A DNA stretch of 64,000 bases from Craterostigma plantagineum (GCA_027422505.1 JAPQWV010001597.1:1-64000); one strand, 5' to 3'. Positions 44,240 through 54,590 are shown, counted from the first letter of the stretch. A program made the numbers and translations. The notes: a model not told the origin generated them from the sequence alone.

Positions 44240-44780
44240 TAAAGAGACCTGATCTATGCAATCAGGAGTCCATCTTCAAACCAATGAATGAAGACATGAT
44301 CTCTCCAAACTTTAAGGTCAGCTCTTCGGAGTCTAGGTTAGTTTTCACCCACAAGCTGGATCTGCTCGATCCTATTTACAAGTCCAGTCCTATGCTGGCC
44401 TGGGAAGACCCAATTCCGTGCTGGCATGGAGCCTATTCATCTATTCGAGGTCCTTAAGTCCGGCTCCAGGCTGGCAAGCGAAGATCCGACGAACTCCATC
44501 CGGATGTTTTAAGTCCAGATATAACTGAGAGACGAAGACTTGATGTATCTAGTCCGATTATCTGAAGCCAGCCCTCCGCCGACTCATAAAGGCCTGATCT
44601 ATATAATCAGGATTTCCAATTCCAGCTGTCTGATGGCAAAGAGGATCTGATCTATCTAATTAGGATTTCAAAGATCAACTTTTCACCAACAAGTGAAGAA
44701 CTGCTCTACTGATCAAAGACCCAACTACGTGCTAGCAAGTGAAGGACTCGATCTGTCCAATCGGGGTAGCCTACAATGCC
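44240..44780. repeat. hairpin array 2, degenerate
   Basis: Units keep the same layout as 42720-43700 but with other stems: CTGAT/ATCAG at 44594-44610 and a weaker CTGATCTATCTAATTAGG at 44648-44666; CCAGC...GCTGG is reduced. Confidence 0.6.
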
Positions 44781-44969
44781 CTGGTTAGTAAACATACAAC
44801 TCATCTGGTCGAGATTGCTGAGTATATCTAGTGCATACATGAGAAGTCCTAAGTTGTTTGGGACTTCTTGAGCAACGGAAAAAGATGGCGGAAGAAATTT
44901 AAGGACACGAGAAGATGAATGCTTTCTTAATAAATACTCCGAGCTGCAATATTTAGCATATTGCAACTC

Positions 44970-44981
44970 AGAGTAGGGGAC
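44970..44981 (+). promoter_or_regulatory. polypurine tract of the plus-strand Tat element
   Basis: AGAGTAGGGGAC directly before the LTR start TGGATTATAGG. Confidence 0.7.
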
Positions 44982-45616
44982 TGGATTATAGGCGGTGACC
45001 TTCAATCCAGCATTCCTCCTGACCTGCAACTCACAAAGAACAGAGTAGGAGGTTAGGTCTGAAGGAGGCAAGGACCAGGTACGAGGCTCGACTAGAGGCA
45101 ATGTATGAAGATGATATTGGAAGGAGTTAGGGAGATATCCCAGGAAGCTACGGAGCTATCCGGGGGAACAAATGAAGTAATCGAGAGAGCTAAGGAAGCG
45201 CTGGGAGACCTGACGAGGGAGAGCAGTATGAAACCCTAGTCGCCCCTACAATATAAATAGGGTCTTTTATCCATTTTACATCATAAGTCACACGCCCCAC
45301 ACACCACAACACACCAAGAAACACATACACACATGTTCTCTCTCCCTCCTTTATCTTCTTTCTACTGTTTAGAGCTTAGAATAACTTGTAAACATGAGGG
45401 AATGCGAGATTGAGTGTATAATCCTCCTCTGTTAATAGTGAATATTCTCTGGCGGCCCCGTGGACGTAGGATTCATACGAATCCGAACCACGTAAATCTC
45501 TGTCTCTTTACTATTTTCTGTCCTATTTTGCATATCCCGTCCACAACTTCATCCGAACCAGCCCTCACCTTAATTCCGGACCATAAATCTTGTTGATCGG
45601 GGTCGTACCCGCATCG
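44982..45616 (+). repeat. 3' LTR of the plus-strand Tat element (635 bp)
   Basis: It starts TGGATTATAGGCGGTGACC and ends GGTCGTACCCGCATC(G), matching the minus-strand LTR end at 42011. A TATA box, TATAAATA, lies at 45252-45259, with a transcript start likely about 30 bases on. The right flank lacks a primer binding site, which fits a 3' LTR. Confidence 0.75.
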
Positions 45617-46092
45617 CATGGAGATTTTCAAGACAAGGGCTGTGATTCGGACAATCTTTCTCAGGACATCGAACGTTACGCTGATGAAGAAAGTAAACGT
45701 ACATTAGAAGATGAAAATGAGGCTGATTCTTCTTGGCTTCACAGCTCCGTGCATAGCGTAGATTCTTCGAAAGAGTCCAATTCGGAGTCAGTTTGGCCGG
45801 CGGAAAATTAGAGTTGAAGATCTTTAGTGACCGCGAAGTCAAAGGAAAGATTCTTGAAGACAAAACTGTCAAAGAAAGAGAGCTCTTCCATCAATCGAGG
45901 CTAAAGACTTCAAAATTGATCAAGAAAGATTTGAGAACACGATGAATATCGAGACAGCAAGTCCCTAGAAGAGGAGATTTTGCGATTGCAATTCTTTTGA
46001 CCCTATCTTCGATTTTGGGATTGTTGATCTTTGGCCTGTCCTTGACGAAGCTCTGCTTTGTTTGTTTCTTACCGTGGTTCTCTCAAAAATGA
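45617..46092 (+). pseudogene. 3' end of an unrecognised host gene with C-terminal membrane helix
   Basis: Directly after the LTR the frame reads GCDSDNLSQDIERYADEESK and then acidic and serine-rich sequence to a stop at 45809-45811. The neighbouring frame (from about 45790) continues LELKIFSDREVKGKILEDKT, VKERELFHQSRLKTSKLIKK. After an in-frame TGA (45943-45945) it ends FAIAILLTLSSILGLLIFGL plus SLTKLCFVCFLPW and a stop at 46090-46092. The end is a clear single transmembrane helix. The pieces are colinear and codon-like, unlike the surrounding repeats. One frameshift near 45795 and one TGA (possibly from CGA) mean this copy is broken. The upstream exons are cut off by the Tat LTR. I do not recognise the family. 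Confidence 0.45.
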
Positions 46093-46465
46093 ATGCATAT
46101 TGAAACACTTGCCGAGCTTTTTTCGATCTCTATTACTGCTAAGAGGTTAATAGGGGGAGATCATCTTGTTAGAACCTTTCTTTGTTCTGTATTAGACTGT
46201 ACCTTTCTTTGTTATCTTTTCTAAGCATGTCGTCCTTAATTTTGTAATTCCACGCTAATTATCGCGTAATAACCGTCCACATGCTTGAAGTTGAAGACGC
46301 GTACTCTTAGACAAATCCGCATCTTTACACGAAAGAGGTTTACGAATGTTCGATTAATAAGAGTTCACAACGTATGAATTGCCACGCTACAGTTACAACA
46401 ACCGTTCGAAAAATAATATCGTGGCGAACATATGCAGCGAAGCAAAAAGATATTGTGCTGTGGTT
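46093..46465. other. convergent intergenic region
   Basis: 373 bases between the stop of the membrane-helix gene remnant and the stop of the polygalacturonase. It is AT-rich, without a repeat I can place, and likely holds both 3' untranslated regions. GTTAGAACCTTTCTTTGTTC-like sequence is partly duplicated at 46172-46215. Confidence 0.5.
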
Positions 46466-49262
46466 CTATGTGCAACTGGTGGGACCTGCGGGATTCAGAT
46501 TCCCTGCCAAGGAGATTTTGGCGTGGGCACACGCAGATTGAAGGGGCGCAGTTTCTCCGTAAGGCACCAAGTTAATGTTCTTCAGCTCGACGCTGTCGCA
46601 AGGGAACGTCGAGCTGCAGTTAAGCCGAACGGCGACGGGCGAAATCGAGCTCCCCGAAAAGTTTATGAAGTGGACGTCGCTTATCTTCACCCTCGATTCC
46701 TGTTGATGATAACGTATGTGTTATCGAGGAGTCGAGACTAAAAAGTCAAAAAAAAATTATTCCTTTTATTTGGAATGTTTACCTCCTTGACTCTCTTGGA
46801 GTCGTAGTGTTGATCGATGATGATCGGGTTCCTTGACTTGGTTCATAATGATATCTTTGTACGTAATGCTCGTGGCGGTCGTCTTAGGAGAGTTGTGGTA
46901 CGTTTTGATCCTCGCGCCGTTCGTCGTCCCCGTGAGCGTGCAGTTGACCACCGTGATTCCTCGAACATTCTCCTCGTCGTGACGCTTTCCCAAACTCCCG
47001 ACGCTGATTCAAGAAACGTGAAACTCGTGTATGCGTTCATAAAATTTCAAATGCGTGTAATTAATGAACAAACCTGATTCCGTGCCCGGGCCCACATTGT
47101 ACTCTCTCAACGTGGATGTCTTCGCATCCGTGACCGATGGAGATGCAGTCGTCTCCGGTTCCTATGACGGAATCGGTTATGGTGACCTTTGTGGCGTTGC
47201 TGAGGTGCATGCCGTCGGTGTTCGGGCTCTTCCCGGGAGCGGTGACGGTGAGCTTCGACACCTTGATGTCGTGGCTGTTGGTCACCTTCGAGTGGAATCC
47301 CATGGCGTCCACGAATTTAAGGTTGCTTAGCTCCCCGTTTCCCACCTGCTGGAAGATGAGCGACTGCGCAGGAACAGATGCAGTAATTTAAACTACAACC
47401 GAGATGAATATTCTGAACTAGTACAAATAGGTAATAGACGACGATTGTTATGGGTATAGGGGGTTTGTCGATGTCCGGGGACCCTCACATATAATAGTCA
47501 ATAGGTGACAATTGTCAAGCGTGTTGCCCATATCCCTGGGGCGGACCCACTTTGATGCTTGGATGGTCACTGACCCCGCAATCCGCACATAACTTACTAA
47601 TCTATGCCTCCATTAATTTTGGTTCCAAAGTTGTCTTTTGGCTACTTATTGTCAGAATTGTAGTAAAAGCTAAGAAATGACTATAATTTGATTCCTATGT
47701 GCCTTTCTTTTATTTTAGTTAATAAATATGTGGGATGGATTTTATCTGCCATGCCATACCCTGACTATAGGCCGCCAAATGAAGGCCCAGCCTGCAGGCG
47801 GGTAGCGGGCATGGCGCGCTTAGCCCGCCCGTTTAAAAAAATAAGAAAAAATAAAAAATAGGAAAAAATGAAGAAATTCAAATTGAACATAAAAATAAGA
47901 AAAAATAATATAAACAATAGGAAAAAAAGAAGAAAAATTAAAAATATCTAACTTTAATCAACTTCCTTAATATTAATTTATTATCTTATTAAAATGCAAA
48001 TCTCAGCTCAAAAAGCATAAAAATCAATAGAGTTACTTATATATCTATTATTTAATATGATTATATAATTTTATTTTTGGCGGGCCTGGCCGCAGTCTAC
48101 AGGGGCCGCCACGCCAAAGCCCGCTGCTCATGCAGGATTGCCCGCCCAGGCCCCCTCCCTGGTGGGCCTAAAAATTTGCAGCCCGCTCCCTTGCGAGCCT
48201 AGACGTCACACAGTCTGTTCTTTTGAGCACACTGTGTGCAATTAATGTTGTTCGTCCCACATCAAAAATTTAAAGTAGCCTGCCTGTCTTATATTTGGCA
48301 TATAACTTACGACGGGAAGGCGAGTTTCACCATCAGCATACTCCCAGAGGCTGTCTCCGTGGCCGTTGAGGGTTCCTCCGCCGGTGACGACGAGGTTGTT
48401 GACGCGTTCGATCATAATCCAAGCTCCTCGGGAATAGAGACTCGGGTCGGTGCTTGCGGAGAGAATTCCCTGAATCTCGACGGTGATTGGTGCCTGAGTC
48501 TTGCATGGCCCCGTCATGATGACCTCACCTGCCAGGAACTCCGATCCGCTAGGTATCACCACTTTCGCGAGTCCCGTCGAGTTGCACGCTGCTTTCCATG
48601 CCTTGATAATGGCCTGGAAAAAGAAATATAGATCGCCATATCCAATTTACTACATATTTCGTAAATGACAAAACATGGTACGAGGTTAATCCATACGTAC
48701 ATGCACGCATGCGGTATTTTTATACGATTTTGACATCTCTCCAAATTTACTACACCATCATCCGTAAATGATAAAATGTGATACGTGATTAATCCATACA
48801 TGCACGCATGCATGCACTACTTTTGTTACGATTTGAACATTCTCCAAATTTAATACCTGTAAATAATTGATAAAACATGATACAAGCCATACGCGTGCAT
48901 GCACGCACTGTACTTCTATTACGATTTCAACATTTTCGTAAACTTACGAACAACATCGTCTGTAACTGGTAAAACACAATACGGATTAATTCTTCGTGCG
49001 TGCAATACTTTACGATTTGAACATTTCTAAGGACTTGTGATACGCATAACCTCACCAGAGCATCGTCGTGTTTCCCGTCGCCCTTTGCCCCGTAATCCAT
49101 TACGTTGAACACCGTGGGCCCCGCGGCAAGCAGACTACGACGAGCACCGAGGACGGGAGTTTTTGCACAATCTCCCCCATGGATCATTACAATGACCAAC
49201 ACGAGGACGAGTAATAACGCCTTGATATTCAAAGGATGGATATCCCTTTGAACGTTAGCCAT
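46466..49262 (-). CDS. exopolygalacturonase-like, glycoside hydrolase family 28, five exons, one frameshift
   Basis: Exons (minus strand): 49262-49056, 48613-48311, 47363-47074, 47003-46783, 46699-46466, all with GT-AG introns. It totals about 417 residues, a normal length for the family. Residues 1-33 form a signal peptide (LLLVLVLVIVMIHGG), so the enzyme would be secreted to the cell wall. FNVMDYGAKGDGKHDDA is the usual mature start. The active-site motifs are all present: NTDG (about 218-221), GDD (240-242), GHG (263-265) and RIK (298-300). The enzyme hydrolyses alpha-1,4-galacturonan in pectin. After VKEP (about residue 326) an extra G (near 46825) shifts the frame; skipping it gives IIIDQHYDSKRVKE and joins exon 5 in phase. 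So this is a recent pseudogene or a one-base error in the sequence. The nearest relatives I know are pollen-type exopolygalacturonases. Confidence 0.85.
46825..46825 (-). other. apparent one-base insertion in polygalacturonase exon 4
   Basis: Exon 4 is 221 bases. With the flanking intron phases (2 before, 0 after) it must hold 220. The minus-strand GAACCCGATCATC would be in frame as GAACCCATCATC. Confidence 0.75.
47364..48310 (-). other. polygalacturonase intron 2 with inserted non-autonomous element
   Basis: At 947 bases it is long for the family. Positions about 47745-48200 hold a block with GC-rich ends rich in GCCCGCCC, GGCGGG and GGGCC words (47760-47832 and 48075-48200), around an AT-rich centre of AAAAATAAGAAAA type (47835-48070). 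This resembles small hAT-type or other non-autonomous DNA transposons. I could not define exact terminal inverted repeats or a target-site duplication. Confidence 0.45.
48614..49055 (-). repeat. polygalacturonase intron 1 with about 95-bp tandem repeats
   Basis: Four degenerate units share TTACGATTTGAACATTCTCC-type sequence, a TAAATGATAAAACATGATACG word and the alternating ATACATGCACGCATGCATGC stretch. Units start near 48640, 48728, 48826 and 48920 on the plus strand. Confidence 0.7.
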
Positions 49263-49627
49263 TGTAATAGTTATATAGTTTATTTTCTTCCTTTTTATGT
49301 TTGTCGAACGATACTAATCTTATTTGTTTTCTTGATCATAAAAGAAAAATAAGATATGAGAGAGACAACCTGCGCGTAATGTTACTAATTATGGGGTTTA
49401 AATATCCGCTCTTGTGATATAATTCTGTGAACCCAAATCGTCTTTGGTTGTGGTTCGTTGCTTTTGTTAGCGATTGTGGTTAAGCGTGACATAATTTTAT
49501 TATAGAAATATTGTAATCTGTACTACGAAGATCATGATATTATTATGATAAAAGAGAAATATTAGAGATATAAAAGTTAAATCTTATCAAATAAATATTT
49601 TGGCATATTTTAGAAGTTTATACTTGA
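49263..49627 (-). promoter_or_regulatory. upstream region of the polygalacturonase gene
   Basis: 365 AT-rich bases between the start codon and the next Tat LTR. A minus-strand ATATTTAAA (about 49402-49410) could be a TATA box about 140 bases upstream of the ATG. The LTR insertion limits the proximal promoter to this stretch. Confidence 0.4.
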
Positions 49628-50343
49628 TGTTGACTAAAAGTAGATGGGCCTAGAAATAAAAAAGCCCAGCAAACCCGTAAACAAAAGAAGGCCCACACTT
49701 AGTCAAAATACCTGGGAAGGGATTCGCTAGGACCTCTAGACAAACGGCAATATCCGGATAAAAAGGGAGCATCCTCTAAAAGCCCAGGTGAAAAGACAAC
49801 GAAAAGGAGAAAAAGAAGCTACGGACGCGTGTCAGATTGCTATAGGACAGCACCACTGCTGGAAAAGCTGTGGCTGTCGTAGTGGTCACTCAACATGCAG
49901 CTTTCTATTGTTCAAAGTACTTCAGTTGTCACGTCCTCCTTAAATCCCGGGATATTATCTGAAAGGGCTGCTGGGAGGTGCTATAAAAAGGAGATGACTT
50001 AGTCATATTTTACAAGAACAAACCCTTTTCTACAGAGATACACAAGACGATTTCTCTTTCAAGTTTGTTAGTTAGTTTCTTCATATTCTTCAACATTTAT
50101 GAGCGAAAGTGAGGATTAATCGAGTGTGTAATCCATGAAGATATAGTGAGAGGAAGTTTCACAGCGCCCCGTGGACGTAGAACCCGAAAGGGTTCGAACC
50201 ACGTAAGTCCTCGTGTCCTTTTCGTTTATGTCCCCCCGTAAAGACAGCACCTTACACCCTTAAAAATCACAGTATTCGATCTATCGCTTTATAAATTTAC
50301 CCACACATCTAAATTTCGTTGATTGGGAGAGCCCCATATCAAA
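49628..50343 (+). repeat. 5' LTR of a Tat-type element, plus strand (about 716 bp)
   Basis: It starts near TGTTGACTAAAAG and ends GAGCCCCATATCA. A TATA box, CTATAAAAAGG, is at 49981-49991. The CCCCGTGGACGTAGAACCC and GAACCACGTAAGTC words match the other Tat LTRs. The left boundary is inferred from the TG and from the start of sequence shared with the family; it is uncertain by some tens of bases. Confidence 0.65.
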
Positions 50344-50344
50344 T

Positions 50345-50361
50345 GGCATCGTCTTCCGAGT
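50345..50361 (+). promoter_or_regulatory. decayed primer binding site of the plus-strand Tat element
   Basis: AATGGCATCGTCTTCCG stands two bases after the LTR end, where related copies have TGGCGCCGTCTGTGGG. Confidence 0.6.
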
Positions 50362-50965
50362 TGAAGGCGTGAGTAATTTTTACTGCTACAATGGGAAGTT
50401 GTGCTAGGGATTTAATTTTTTTCCCTTCTGTTCTGTTGGACAAAACGCAACGCGCGAGACGTCAATGCAGGGAGATTTGTCCATATAAAAAACCTAGACC
50501 CACAATTCGCAGAGGAGGACATCCAGAAACTGCCAAACATGTTGAGGAACGGGCAGGACCTGAAACAGAGGCCTGAGATGATGAAGACAAGCAAGACAGT
50601 ACATATCAGTCGTAAACGGATCTCAGAATACCCAGGCATATCTCAAACAGAGGAAAAGCCAGTAGTCACGCAAAACTGGAGGGAGCCTTGGGGATCTCTT
50701 TTGAAGGCCCCTTAAAGGTTCATGCCACTACACAACAATCCAGAAGACATCTTGGCGTTAGCACGGAGGCATTCGGGAATGAGAAGGCCTGCGACCGGAA
50801 CTTTAGGGCCTTCTAACCTCATTCTAATTTATATTGTCGTTATCGTAATAAATATGGGCACCATACTAACAATTGCTGTCATTTGAAGGACAAATTAAAT
50901 AGGCTCATCAAGGCAGTAGCCTTATAGAAGTTTGTTCAAGGTCCTCTTCTAGATCCCAGAGCAAA
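50362..50965 (+). pseudogene. Tat gag remnant with nucleocapsid motif, copy 1
   Basis: Short broken frames. The clearest stretch (50838-50930) reads YCRYRNKYGHHTNNCCHLKD, then KLNRLIKAVAL. It is homologous to the nucleocapsid end of the better preserved gag at 40106-40420. The main gag domain is gone, so this looks like an old non-autonomous derivative. Confidence 0.6.
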
Positions 50966-51119
50966 AATCCGTAGCTCCTCCGAACGAGGGAAGACCATCT
51001 CCACCACCTCCAAACAAAAGAGCTCCACACTACTTAGGGGCCCTATGCTTTTGCAGTAGGAGGTCCTAGTGGAGAAGAATCCAAGCGAGCTGGGAAGACA
51101 CACGCTAGAACAATCAAAC

Positions 51120-51610
51120 TAAAGTCCCAGCTCCGCATCAGCAAGAAGACCCAAAGCTCCCCCTTCGGATCTAAAATCCCAGCTCCGCGTTGGCTAGAAG
51201 ACCCGAAGCTCCCCCTTCGAGAACTAAAGCCCAGCTCTACGCTGGAAAGAAGACCGAAAGCTCCCCCTTCGGGATCTAAAAGCCCTGCTCCGTGCTGGCT
51301 ATAAGGCCCGAAGCTCCGCCTTCCGGACCTAAAAGCCCAGCCCGCGCTGGCAAGAAGGCCCGAAGCTCTCCCTTCGGGGACCTAAAAGCCCAGCTCCGCG
51401 CTGGCGAGAAGACCCGAAGCTCCCCCTCCGGGGACCTAGAAGCCAGCTCTGCGCTGGGGAGAACGTCCGAAGCTCCGCATTCGGGATCTCCCCAGCTCCA
51501 CGCTGGCATGCTAGAACGAAGATCCGAAGCTCCACATTCGGAACCTCCCAGCTCCGCACTGGTAGAAGACCCAAAATTCCAGCTCCGCTCCAGCAGAAGG
51601 CTTAAAAAGG
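51120..51610. repeat. hairpin minisatellite array with two stems per unit
   Basis: About nine units of 50-60 bases: CCAGC-TCCGC-GCTGG (for example 51390-51404), a GCAAGAAGA spacer, then CCGAAG-CTCCCC-CTTCGG (for example 51360-51377), a GACCTAAAA spacer. Units near 51470-51560 are diverged. Confidence 0.85.
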
Positions 51611-51629
51611 TCTAAGAGCCAAGGTCCAA

Positions 51630-52760
51630 GTCAATCCATAAAGCTCAACTCCTTTGTGGAGAACCATTGAGGATTGCGAAGACCAACTCCGTGCTGGAAG
51701 GAAGGCAAGGAAGCCCGACTACATACCGCCGTCTGAAGAATCCGCGGAAGATACAAGCCAAGTTCCGCACTGACACGCAAAGGTCCGTAAGACCTATAAA
51801 TCACCTCCACACTGACAATTGAAGATCCGTGGGAGGTACAAGCCAAACTCCTTGCTAGCACGCGAGGGTCCTTGGGACCTAGAAGCCAAGCCCCACGCTG
51901 ATGTCCGACGATCCACGAGAGATACAACCTAAGCTCCGCGCTGACACGCGAAGGTCCGTGGGATATAGAAGCAGCTCCGCGCGATGCCTGAAGATCCGCG
52001 AAGGATATGATCAAGTGACTCGCCTTGACGTTACACCTCAAAGTGGTGCTAGCCGCGGTAGCAAACATGATCAGAAGGTGATCGATAAGGACTCCTGGGG
52101 ACCTATGCCGTATTAGGGCGGACGACCCCCACTCCCTCTAGACAAAGGCGCGACAGCCCCGCCATCATCTGAAAGTTGATACATGGCTTTGGAAACGGAC
52201 CATTGATGCGTAGTAACTTTGAATTAGTCGAACCCGACTTAAGCCCGACTCTGCGCTGGTGTACGAAGATCCACAGGAGGTCAGAGTCAGCTCCGTACTA
52301 ACGTAAGAAGGGTCAATTTCTCTGGTCGGAGTTCATGAGCCCAGCTCCTCGCTGGCATGCAAAGATTCAGTCGTCCAATGGGGATCTCCAGAGACCGGCT
52401 CCGCATTGGTAAGAAAGGAAATATGTGAGAAGGACCCACCTATCAAATCGGGACCTATGGCCCTTGCTCTCCACTAGCACCAAAAGACCACCAAAGGAGA
52501 TTTATGAAAGACCAGCTGCCTGAAAATAAGGACACGAGTTATGAGTCCGGGATCCCCAAGTCTGCGCCTCGGTTATATGCGTAGGTTCGCCCTTGGGGAT
52601 CTCTGAAGCAGCTCCACTATGATGGCAAAACACCGATCCTTCTGTTAGGGACGTACTATATCCGCTCCCTGAAGGATCCGAGATGCTCCTATGTGGAGAT
52701 CTTTTTCGTCCCCAAGTCACGAACGTTCAACAGTCGTTGTAGGTAGTTCCCAATTCCACT
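51630..52760. repeat. degenerate Tat array and flanking internal sequence
   Basis: Looser units of the form GAAGATCCGCGGGAGATACAAGCCAAGCTCCGCGCTGACACG continue from 51700 to 52010 and reappear at 52240-52420. 52020-52110 (around GATCAGAAGGTGATCGATAAGG) is matched by the opposite strand of 54585-54650. Confidence 0.65.
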
Positions 52761-52859
52761 AAGTCATTCGAGGAAACTCCACATCGTGCTCGTTATACAA
52801 ATTCACCGAATCAAAAAGATAACCCAAAAATAAAATGATGAGGTAGAGGGAGAATGGGG

Positions 52860-53365
52860 ACCTCCATGCGTACATCAGCAGGAGGACAGATATCTTAGCA
52901 CGACGAAGTTAAGGCCAACATCCATGAAGAGAAGCAGGCCACGAACCGAATGGGAAAGATCAAGCGAAAAGCATGACAAAAGAAAACCATTTAGCCTTAA
53001 CCTCACAACGAAGAGCTGTCGGGATCTCTTCTTAGGGTCTTGCAGAAAGCCATACTTTTACGCAACAACATGGAGGGGTCCTAACATCAGCCGGGAGACA
53101 TCCCGTGATGAAAAGGCTCTTAGCCGGAGCTCTTGGGCCATCTAAATCTCATTTTTATTTACATTCTCGACATCATTTTAAATACATGCATCATACTAAC
53201 AATTACTATCATATGAAGGATGAAATCGAAGGGCCCATCCTAACAGAACATCGGAGGAAGTTCGTAGACCATAGCCTCGACCAAGTTTTGAAGGTAGCCG
53301 AGAAGAAGTCCGGAGGATCTGTGCCGACTAGGGCAGACAAAACCGCCTCTTCCGGGGGCTAGTGC
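52860..53365 (+). pseudogene. Tat gag remnant, copy 2
   Basis: The frame 53105-53362 reads FYLHSRHHFKYMHHTNNYYH and MKDEIEG. It aligns with copy 1, but the cysteines have become tyrosine, so the zinc knuckle is gone. The preceding 200 bases also match 50560-50840. It implies a second plus-strand Tat unit next to the first, or a segmental duplication. Confidence 0.55.
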
Positions 53366-53800
53366 TGATTAAGGCTTACATCTCTATCATAATAGGAGCT
53401 CCGGGCAAGGTGGATTCCAACATCCAACAGAGCCCAAAATTGTACACCTGAGCAGTCGAAGATCCGAAGCTCCGCAGATCATGGTATTTTTATCAGAAGA
53501 ATAGTTATCGAAAAAGGAAATTAAATAGACTTACCTGAGCGGGACCCACGGTGAGCTTGTTGGCCGCGACGGCAAACATGATTCCAAGCTCGCCGAAAAA
53601 AGTAGGGGATTTGTGCCTAATAAAGGCAGACAACCCCCACATCCTCCAAATTAGGTCACATCCATTCTATCCAGAGCTTTTATCCTCGTCATTATGGGAA
53701 GACCAAATAAAAAGGATACCAACAAAGACCTAGAGTTTTAAACCCATGCGATAAGAGATCCAAACGCAAGGGGATCCGAGACATACGAGGATGCGTTGGC
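53366..53800. other. Tat internal sequence without a gene
   Basis: No reading frame of note. The words at 53545-53645 (GTGAGCTTGTTGGCCGCGACGGC, in part, and GCAGACAACCCCCAC) match 52030-52130, so this is repeated Tat sequence. Confidence 0.45.
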
Positions 53801-53814
53801 CAAAGTTCGATTTG

Positions 53815-54590
53815 TGCCAAAGATGAGACATAAGTGGATCTTCGGACGTCAGTGCGGAAGTCGGTTTTTATCTCCTGCGGGTCTTCATGTGGCACAGTGG
53901 AGCTCGGCTTTTATCTCCCACAGATCTTCAGACGCCGGTGCGGAGCGTGGGCTTTTTAGGCTTCTGTTAGCACCGAGATGGACTTTTTTAGGTCCGAGGA
54001 AATCAGGCCTTCATGCCAGAGCGGAGCTGGACTTTAGGTCCTGGAATTTATGCCTTCATGCCAGCGCGGAGCTGAACTTTTATGTCTTCGTGCTAGCATG
54101 GGATGGGCTTCTAAATCCCCGTGGGTTTTCATACGCCAGTGCAGAGGAGGGATTCGACCTCCCGGGGGTCTCCGGATGCCAGCCGGAGTTGGGTGCTTAT
54201 CTCCCTCGGGTCTTCGGGCACTGCAGTCCTTCTAATCTTTTATACAGGTACGTAGCTAAGACTATAGACCCCTATTAGAAGCTTCGGGACTTTGCTACCG
54301 GAGCGGAGATGGGCTTTTAGGTGCTAGTGCGGAGCTTGCTTCTAAATCCCGATGACCTTTGTATGCCAGCGAGGAGCCAAGTTTGTAGATCCCAAACATG
54401 TAGATTGGATCTTTATTTTCAGCACAAAACTGGTTTCTAGGTCCCATGGACCTTCGCGTGTCAGCGCGGGGCTGGGCTTGATCTCCTGCGGATCTTCGTA
54501 TACCAGCGCGAAGATGAGCTTTGAGGTCCTGCGGATCTTCATACGCCAGCACGGAGCTGGCCTTTTAAGTCCTTTATGCGGCATAGATCC
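53815..54590. repeat. inverted Tat hairpin array
   Basis: The reverse complement carries the same units as 51700-52010: GCCAGCGCGGAGCTG and TCCTGCGGATCTTC words repeat about a dozen times. Orientation is opposite to the arrays at 51120-52420. Confidence 0.75.

Larger units (their letters stand above)
42664..45616 (+). mobile_element. Tat-type element, 3' part, plus strand
   Basis: It contains hairpin array 1 (42720-43700), an antisense coiled-coil remnant (43960-44110), a second array stretch (44240-44780), a polypurine tract (44970-44981) and a 3' LTR (44982-45616). It abuts the 5' LTR of the minus-strand Tat element on the left, and its own 5' part is missing. To the right is host gene sequence. 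Confidence 0.65.

Noticed and set aside
45590..45811. Complete 73-residue acidic protein starting in the LTR
   Set aside because: The ATG lies in the LTR end. The downstream frame continues the same protein type to a membrane helix, so this is an internal piece of a longer gene.
46379..47391. Plus-strand frames over the polygalacturonase exons
   Set aside because: Shadows of the minus-strand gene, which has all catalytic motifs and proper splice sites.
48927..49262. 111-codon single-exon version of the polygalacturonase start
   Set aside because: The last 42 codons lie in intron 1. The GT donor at 49055 and the colinear exon 2 give the family sequence.
51276..51615. Overlapping open frames on both strands through the hairpin array
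   Set aside because: The unit length happens to avoid stops. Frames are not conserved between units.
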